Part shown: positions 46,244-50,700 of the stretch, one piece after another
Layout: each line of letters begins with the position of its first letter
Position numbering within the stretch: the stretch's first letter is position 1
Origin: Burkholderiaceae bacterium
GTDB taxonomy: Bacteria > Pseudomonadota > Gammaproteobacteria > Burkholderiales > Burkholderiaceae_C
Direction of reading: 5' to 3'
Length of the DNA stretch: 50,700 nt
Assembly: GCA_014879655.1 (NCBI GenBank)
Contig: JACSRS010000084.1
Location: forward strand, 1-50,700
Position numbers and translations under genes: made by a program
The notes under the pieces: model-generated
The model's database searches: none
What the model saw: only the letters and a program-made list of their open reading frames with translations
Told to the model about the DNA's origin: nothing

Positions 46244-47902
46244 ATGGTCCGACCCACCCAACTCCTGCATGTCCAGCGCGAACCGGCCGCCCTCCGCCCG
46301 GCTGCCACGGTGCTGCTGCTGCGCGACAGCGCCGCCGGCATCGAGGTCCTGATGACACGGCGCTCGCTCACCGCCAGCTTTGCACCCGGCGCCTATGTCT
46401 TTCCCGGCGGCGGCATCGATGCGGCCGACGCGCGGGCGCATGCCCAGGCCAGCCGCCGGCCCGGTCAGAGCGACCTGCACCTGACGCAGGCGATTGCCGC
46501 GATCCGCGAAAGCCACGAAGAACTCGGCGTGCTGCTGGCCCGCCGCGCCGACGGCTCGATGGCCGGCCCGGATGACGTGGCCGCCATCGATCGCGCCGGC
46601 CCGCTTTTTGAACAATGCGCCCGCCTGGGCCTGACGCTGGCCGCCAGCGAAGTCTTCCTGCTGGCGCACTGGATCACCGACCGCGACCTGCCGCGGCGCT
46701 TTGACGTGCCGTTTCTGGTGGCCCGCATGCCGGACGGCCAGGAACCGGTGGCGGACGAATCGGAGCAGTTCGAGCCCGTCTGGGTGCGACCGGCCGATGC
46801 GCTCAGCCGCCATCAGGCCGGCCAGTTCTTCATCATCTTCCCGACCATTCGCACGCTTGAACGCCTGCAGGCCTTTGCGTCAGTGCAGGCGGTGCTCGAT
46901 GCCTGCGCCGCCAACGAGCAGCCGCTGTGGTCCAGTTGCCCCCGCGCCGGACTGCTGGCCGGCAAGGAAGCTCGCTACATGGAGCACGAGTCGCCCTACG
47001 GCGAACTGGCGCTGGTCAGCCCGGACGGCCAGATCGTGCACAACCTGGACTGGCAGTGCGAGCAGCCCGTGCCGCTGCTGCGTAACGTGATGCGACTGAC
47101 CGCGCCCAATCCCGGTGTGATGACCGGGCCGGGCACCAACAGCTACCTCGTGGGTGATCCCTACACGGGCTACATCGCCATCGACCCCGGTCCGGCCGAT
47201 GCCGAGCATCTGGATAGGCTCTGGCGTGCCGCAGCCGGGCAGATCCGGTTCATCGTCTGCACGCATTCACACCCCGACCATTCGCCCGGTGCCGCGCCGC
47301 TGCAGGCCCTGTGCAATCCCAGGCCGCCAGTGCTGGGGCTGCCGTCCGCGTCGACGGCCCGCGCAGCCAGCCGTTTCACGCCCGACCGCGCGCTGGTCGA
47401 CGGCGAACAGCTGATTGTGGAAGGCGACAGCCCGGCGGGCCGCGTCACGCACACGCTGCAGGTGATCTACACGCCGGGCCACGCCGCCAACCATCTGTGC
47501 CTGGCCCTGCTGGAAGACGGCTTGCTGTTCAGCGGCGACCACGTGCTCAACGGCAGCACCACGGTGATCGACCCGCCCGATGGCGACATGACGGCCTACC
47601 TCGACTCCCTGGACAAACTCCGCGCCGCCTGCGCCGCGCACACGCTGGACTTCATCGCACCGGCGCACGGCTACGTGCTGGGCGACGCGGCCGGCAACAT
47701 CGCGCGGCTGAAGGCACACCGTCTGGCGCGCGAGGCCAAGGTGATCCAGGCGATGCAGGCCGCGCCGCAGGGCTCGATGGACGACTGGGTCCGCATCGTC
47801 TATGACGATGTTCCGCCCCGCATGTGGCCGGTGGCGATGCGCTCGCTGCTCGCCCACGTCGAGCGCGTGCAGGCGATGGAGCCGGGAAACACCGTTTCAT
47901 GA
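46244..47902 (+). CDS. Fused Nudix hydrolase and metallo-beta-lactamase-fold hydrolase
   Basis: A 552-residue two-domain protein. Residues about 15-235 form a Nudix domain: [10 protein letters not shown] (53-62) and the core RESHEELG (88-95); the spacing resembles the NUDT19 type rather than the standard Nudix box, so substrates may be acyl-CoA-like diphosphates. Residues about 290-545 form an MBL domain with TNSYLVG, HSHPDH (341-346), a TPGHAANHL segment, FSGDHVL and a LACTB2-like ending. The link region around 235-290 contains PAPNPG-type residues. The functional connection is unknown. The stop overlaps the pseudouridine synthase gene (ATGA). Confidence 0.88.
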   Translation: MVRPTQLLHVQREPAALRPAATVLLLRDSAAGIEVLMTRRSLTASFAPGAYVFPGGGIDAADARAHAQASRRPGQSDLHLTQAIAAIRESHEELGVLLARRADGSMAGPDDVAAIDRAGPLFEQCARLGLTLAASEVFLLAHWITDRDLPRRFDVPFLVARMPDGQEPVADESEQFEPVWVRPADALSRHQAGQFFIIFPTIRTLERLQAFASVQAVLDACAANEQPLWSSCPRAGLLAGKEARYMEHESPYGELALVSPDGQIVHNLDWQCEQPVPLLRNVMRLTAPNPGVMTGPGTNSYLVGDPYTGYIAIDPGPADAEHLDRLWRAAAGQIRFIVCTHSHPDHSPGAAPLQALCNPRPPVLGLPSASTARAASRFTPDRALVDGEQLIVEGDSPAGRVTHTLQVIYTPGHAANHLCLALLEDGLLFSGDHVLNGSTTVIDPPDGDMTAYLDSLDKLRAACAAHTLDFIAPAHGYVLGDAAGNIARLKAHRLAREAKVIQAMQAAPQGSMDDWVRIVYDDVPPRMWPVAMRSLLAHVERVQAMEPGNTVS

Positions 47903-48693
47903 AACACCCACCTGCCGCGACCGGCGACGACGGCATGCGCCTGTCCAAGCGCGTTGCCGAGATGAAGGCCTGCTCGCGCCGCGAAGCCGAACAGCTGATC
48001 GAGGGTGGCTGGGTGCAGGTGAATGGCGTCGTCGTCGAGGAACTGCCTTTCCGGGTCGCCGGAGACGCGGTCATTACCATCGATCCGTCCGCGCAGCCGG
48101 CCGCCGTCGCACCCGTCACCCTGCTGCTGCACAAGCCGCCCGGATTTGACGCCGGGACTGGCGAGCCGGTCAGCATCAAGGGGTTGGGCAAGGGCCTGCG
48201 GCCGTCACTGACGCTGCTCGACCCAGCCAACCACCACCGGAACGGCCCGCACGATGCCACGCCGCTGCGCCGGCACCTGGTCAAACAGTCACTGTGCCTG
48301 CCGCTTGAAACCGGCGCCAGCGGGCTGGTGGTGTTCACGCAGGATTGGCGCATCGAGCGCAAACTGGTCGAAGATGCTGCCATCATCGAGCAGGAATTCA
48401 CGGTCGAGGTACAGGGCGGCGTCGATCCGCAGGTCGTTGAACAGATGAGCCGGCGGGGTGCGGGTGACGACCGGCGGCTCCCCACCTTCAAGGTCAGCGT
48501 GACCAGTACCGCGGACGGCACCACCCGGCTGCGCTTTGCGGTGAAGGGTTCACACCCCGGCCTGATTGCCTGGCTGTGCAATGAAGCCGCGCTGCAGATG
48601 ACGGCCATGCGGCGCATCCGCATCGGGCGCCTGCCCTTGGCGGGCTTGCCGCAAGGGCAGTGGCGCTATCTGCAGGCACACGAGCGGTTCTGA
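47899..48693 (+). CDS. Pseudouridine synthase homologue (RluB/E/F type) with Glu at the catalytic position
   Basis: The 264-residue protein has an S4 RNA-binding domain (about 13-60, RLSKRVAEMKACSRREAEQ, VNGVVVEEL) and a PseudoU_synth_2 domain. Where the family has the catalytic motif GRLDxxTxGL, this protein has LPLETGASGL (134-143), so Glu137 takes the place of the invariant Asp. The rest, including LLLHKPPG and VVFTQD, is preserved. It may be a binding-only or altered enzyme. ATG 47899 overlaps the stop of the Nudix-MBL gene by four bases. Confidence 0.87.
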   Translation: MKHPPAATGDDGMRLSKRVAEMKACSRREAEQLIEGGWVQVNGVVVEELPFRVAGDAVITIDPSAQPAAVAPVTLLLHKPPGFDAGTGEPVSIKGLGKGLRPSLTLLDPANHHRNGPHDATPLRRHLVKQSLCLPLETGASGLVVFTQDWRIERKLVEDAAIIEQEFTVEVQGGVDPQVVEQMSRRGAGDDRRLPTFKVSVTSTADGTTRLRFAVKGSHPGLIAWLCNEAALQMTAMRRIRIGRLPLAGLPQGQWRYLQAHERF

Positions 48694-48752
48694 AGCCCGT
48701 GCGGCCCTGAAACCAGCGGGCTTGCGAGCCGGCCATGCCGGCGCGCAGTTCC

Positions 48753-49649
48753 TCAGCCGCTGAACAGCTGGCTGCGCGCCGCGTTGGTGATGGCCGCCAC
48801 GCAGGGGTGGGTGATGCGTCGCTCCACCGATACGGCAAAAAACTCTTCGACCATTTCGGTGCTGCGGCCGATCACCTCGACGCCATGCTGGTCCACGGTT
48901 TCTTCTTCGAGCACCGTGGCCGACATGAAGACGCCGCGGCCCTCGCGGCCAAAAGCCTTCATCAGTGCACCGTCGTCAAACTCGCCGACGATGCGCGGAT
49001 GCAGCTGGTGGCGCTGCAGCCAGGCTTCGAGTTGCTGGCGCGCCGAAGATTCGGAGCCCTGGATCAGCATCGGTGCGCCATTTAGGCAGCGGGGAAACTC
49101 ATCGGTCAGCGTGGCGCGCAACGCAGGCGCGCAAAAAAAGCTCATCGGCGACGAACCAAGCGGGTGGTTGAACGCTTTCACGCTGACCCGGCGGGACAGC
49201 GGTTCGTCGGCAATCACCAGGTCCAGCCGGTTCAGCGCCAGCTGCGCCAGCAGGTCCGGAAACTTGCCCTCCCGCCCGATCAGGCGAATCGGCTCTGCCA
49301 CCGTCAGCGCCGGCTCGATCAGCCGGTAGGCCACCGACTTGGCCACCGAATCGGCCACGCCCACCCGGAACTCCAGCACGCGCCGGCCTTCGCTCGACTG
49401 CTGCAGTGCGGCCTCCAGCTCCTCGCCCAGCGCAAAGATCTCTTCGGCATAACCGAGCGCCACACGGCCGTCTTCCGTGAGCTCCAGCTGGCGGCCGTTC
49501 TTGCGAAACAGCTTGCGCCCCAGCCGGTCTTCCAGCAGCTTGATCTGGCCCGACAGCGTCTGCGGCGTGGTGTGCAGCTGTTCACCGGCGCGCATGATGC
49601 CGCCCGCCTTGGCCGCCACCCAGAAGTAGTACAGGTGTTTGAAATTCAT
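48753..49649 (-). CDS. nhaR: LysR-family regulator, NhaR-like
   Basis: The 298-residue protein starts MNFKHLYYFWVAAKAGG and has a typical LysR winged helix (about 1-60, EQLHTTPQTLSGQIKLLEDRLG), followed by a substrate-binding domain. The opening and the LSGQIK recognition helix match NhaR, the sodium-responsive activator of nhaA. No antiporter gene is visible. ATG 49649 is used; nine codons upstream are unlikely. Divergent from the IscR-like gene across 141 AT-rich bases. Confidence 0.88.
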   Translation of the reverse strand: MNFKHLYYFWVAAKAGGIMRAGEQLHTTPQTLSGQIKLLEDRLGRKLFRKNGRQLELTEDGRVALGYAEEIFALGEELEAALQQSSEGRRVLEFRVGVADSVAKSVAYRLIEPALTVAEPIRLIGREGKFPDLLAQLALNRLDLVIADEPLSRRVSVKAFNHPLGSSPMSFFCAPALRATLTDEFPRCLNGAPMLIQGSESSARQQLEAWLQRHQLHPRIVGEFDDGALMKAFGREGRGVFMSATVLEEETVDQHGVEVIGRSTEMVEEFFAVSVERRITHPCVAAITNAARSQLFSG

Positions 49650-49681
49650 CGCCCTGATCTCCGTGGTTACCCGCAAATTAT

Positions 49682-49724
49682 GCGTATTTTTCGAAGTAAT
49701 ATTTTTGAAAATACGAATTTACGC
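49682..49724. promoter_or_regulatory. AT-rich inverted repeat in the divergent nhaR/iscR-like promoter region
   Basis: CGTATTTT (49683-49690) and AAAATACG (49708-49715) form a perfect eight-base inverted repeat around 17 bases, with an outer GCGTA/TACGC pair (49682-49686 and 49720-49724). It sits 33 bases from the nhaR start and 67 from the iscR-like start, a good place for a shared operator. Confidence 0.5.
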
Positions 49725-49790
49725 GAAGCAATCAAGTCCCTATATTCGGTACTGTCATCGGTTGTTGGTGACGTTTCAAGGAGGAAAGCC

Positions 49791-50315
49791 ATGCGTTTGA
49801 GTACCAAAGGCCGTTTTGCCGTCACGGCGATGATTGACGTGGGTCTTCGTGAGAACGCAGGCCCGGTGTCGCTGGCCGACATCGCGTCGCGCCACCAGAT
49901 TTCGCTCTCCTACCTGGAGCAGCTGTTCAGCAAGCTGCGCCAGCACAGTCTGGTCGAGAGCACGCGCGGCCCGGGTGGTGGTTATTCGCTGGCGCGCGGG
50001 GCCGAGGCCATCAGCGTCGCCGACATCATCGGCGCCGTTGAAGGCAATCCTGCCACCGACCCTGCTGAAAGCGTCACGGATGGCGCCGCCGCGATGACGG
50101 CCGAACTGTGGGCCACGCTGAATGCCAAGATGATTGCCCACCTGCAATCGATCACCCTGCGCTCGCTGGTCGCCGAACAGCGCGCCCGTGGCGTCAAGGT
50201 CGAGCAGCGACCGGCGCGCAAGGGTGTCTTCAAGATGAATCCGGCCGAGCCGGTACGGACCAGCGCGCCGAATTCCGTTTTTGCGCTGGGCTCGCTGGCA
50301 CTGGCGCGCCGCTGA
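49791..50315 (+). CDS. Rrf2/IscR-family transcriptional regulator lacking cysteines
   Basis: The 174-residue protein opens MRLSTKGRFAVTAMIDV and has the Rrf2 winged helix with SYLEQLFSKLR (Glu43 conserved) and GPGGGYSLAR. In IscR, Cys92, Cys98, Cys104 and His107 bind the [2Fe-2S] cluster; here the region PATDPAESVTDG...MTAELW has none, and the whole protein has no cysteine. It could act as a permanently apo-IscR or sense something else. AAGGAGG lies eight bases before ATG 49791. The C-terminal 35 residues are longer than in E. coli IscR. No isc genes follow. Confidence 0.9.
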   Translation: MRLSTKGRFAVTAMIDVGLRENAGPVSLADIASRHQISLSYLEQLFSKLRQHSLVESTRGPGGGYSLARGAEAISVADIIGAVEGNPATDPAESVTDGAAAMTAELWATLNAKMIAHLQSITLRSLVAEQRARGVKVEQRPARKGVFKMNPAEPVRTSAPNSVFALGSLALARR

Positions 50316-50319
50316 TACG

Positions 50320-50345
50320 CGACCCCTGCCCCGCAGGCGGGGGCT
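50320..50345 (-). terminator. GC-rich hairpin after rnpB
   Basis: CCCCGCCTGCGGGG and adjoining bases form a short GC stem between the iscR-like stop and the end of RNase P RNA. It could stop both converging transcripts; no T run is present. Confidence 0.4.
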
Positions 50346-50352
50346 GAAGAAA

Positions 50353-50700
50353 GTGTGAAGCTCGCCGGTAAGCCGGATTCTGTGCGTCGCGGTTGCCCGC
50401 GGCGTGACCGCCATTACTCTGGGCCGCCAGTCACCTGACGGCTCGGTGCTACCTACCCGCACACTCCGCGGGCCGCGGTCGGGGCGATGCGGCAAGCCGC
50501 TTCACCTTGCGTGTGCCTACTTGGTATTGCTGCGCGCAGAGATTGCCCGTTTCACCCGCACTCAAGCGGCTCGTCTCTGTTGCTCTGATCCTCACCTTCG
50601 GGCCTTGCGGCTTTCGGTGGAGAGGTGTTACCTCCTGCGCTGCCCTGTGCAGTCCGGACGTTCCTCCAGTGCGCTCTTTCGAGACATGCACCAGCGGCGG
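50353..50700 (-). ncRNA. rnpB: RNase P RNA, class A (5' end cut by window)
   Basis: The minus strand contains the universally conserved pieces of bacterial RNase P RNA: GAGGAACGTCCGGACT near the 5' side, the AGAGTAATGGCGGTCACG region and the 3' ACAGAATCCGGCTTA before a terminal GAGCTTC. It is the catalytic RNA that matures tRNA 5' ends. About 348 bases are visible; E. coli RNA is 377, so only the first few tens of bases lie outside. Confidence 0.95.

Noticed and set aside
1-50700. CRISPR arrays, tRNA genes, insertion sequences, prophage
   Set aside because: No regularly spaced long repeats, cloverleaf sequences, transposase or phage structural frames were seen by reading both strands.

Overview
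The window looks like a chromosomal segment of a betaproteobacterium, most likely order Burkholderiales, family Comamonadaceae. This is inferred from the dcw gene order with ftsZ followed by lpxC, a DksA that has lost its zinc-finger cysteines, the dksA-hslV-hslU neighbourhood next to mraZ, and the general protein character. Most of the window is core genome. No insertion sequence, phage, CRISPR array or tRNA was seen, and no gene-free stretch exceeds 300 bases.

Layout. 1-2401 (minus): the edge of an accessory cassette, with an ABC exporter (cut by the window edge), a NTP_transf_5-type nucleotidyltransferase and what may be the tail of a lost upstream gene. This pairing is typical of RiPP (lasso-peptide-like) clusters. 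2435-5698 (minus): aroG (DAHP synthase) behind a complete-looking aromatic attenuator (leader peptide containing FFYFWF), then tldD and a YegP-like gene. 5837-9562 (minus): a beta-hydroxyacid dehydrogenase, rodA and a Tat-exported PhoD phosphatase. 9638-17279 (plus): a YqiA-like esterase, an RNase II/R-family exonuclease, a TonB-like protein, aroE, mtgA, an acyltransferase/CdsA-like pair and ruvC.

17287-35727 (minus): the division and cell wall (dcw) cluster. Transcription order is mraZ, rsmH, ftsL, ftsI, murE, murF, mraY, murD, ftsW, murG, murC, ddl, ftsQ, ftsA, ftsZ, lpxC, then a 60-residue membrane protein. From ftsL to ftsQ nearly all junctions overlap by 1-11 bases. Upstream of mraZ are four GTG boxes spaced exactly 10 bases, the expected MraZ autoregulatory operator. 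35963-42018 (minus): COG0523 GTPase, dksA with a long Lys/Ala/Pro-rich N-terminal extension, a tandem-STAS-like protein, hslV and hslU.

42200-46136 (minus): an RlmI-like methyltransferase and the dapF-DUF484-xerC group. 46244-48693 (plus): a Nudix/metallo-beta-lactamase fusion overlapping a pseudouridine-synthase homologue whose catalytic Asp appears to be Glu. 48753-50315: a divergent pair, a NhaR-like LysR regulator and a cysteine-free IscR-like regulator. 50353-50700: the 3' part of RNase P RNA on the minus strand.

The best non-gene discovery is a dispersed repeat present five times, with core RTAGC-N14-TGACG and an identical 14-base spacer in every copy. Three copies lie in frame inside conserved enzymes (beta-hydroxyacid dehydrogenase, RNase II/R, DapF), always antisense to the gene. 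The other two lie between genes.
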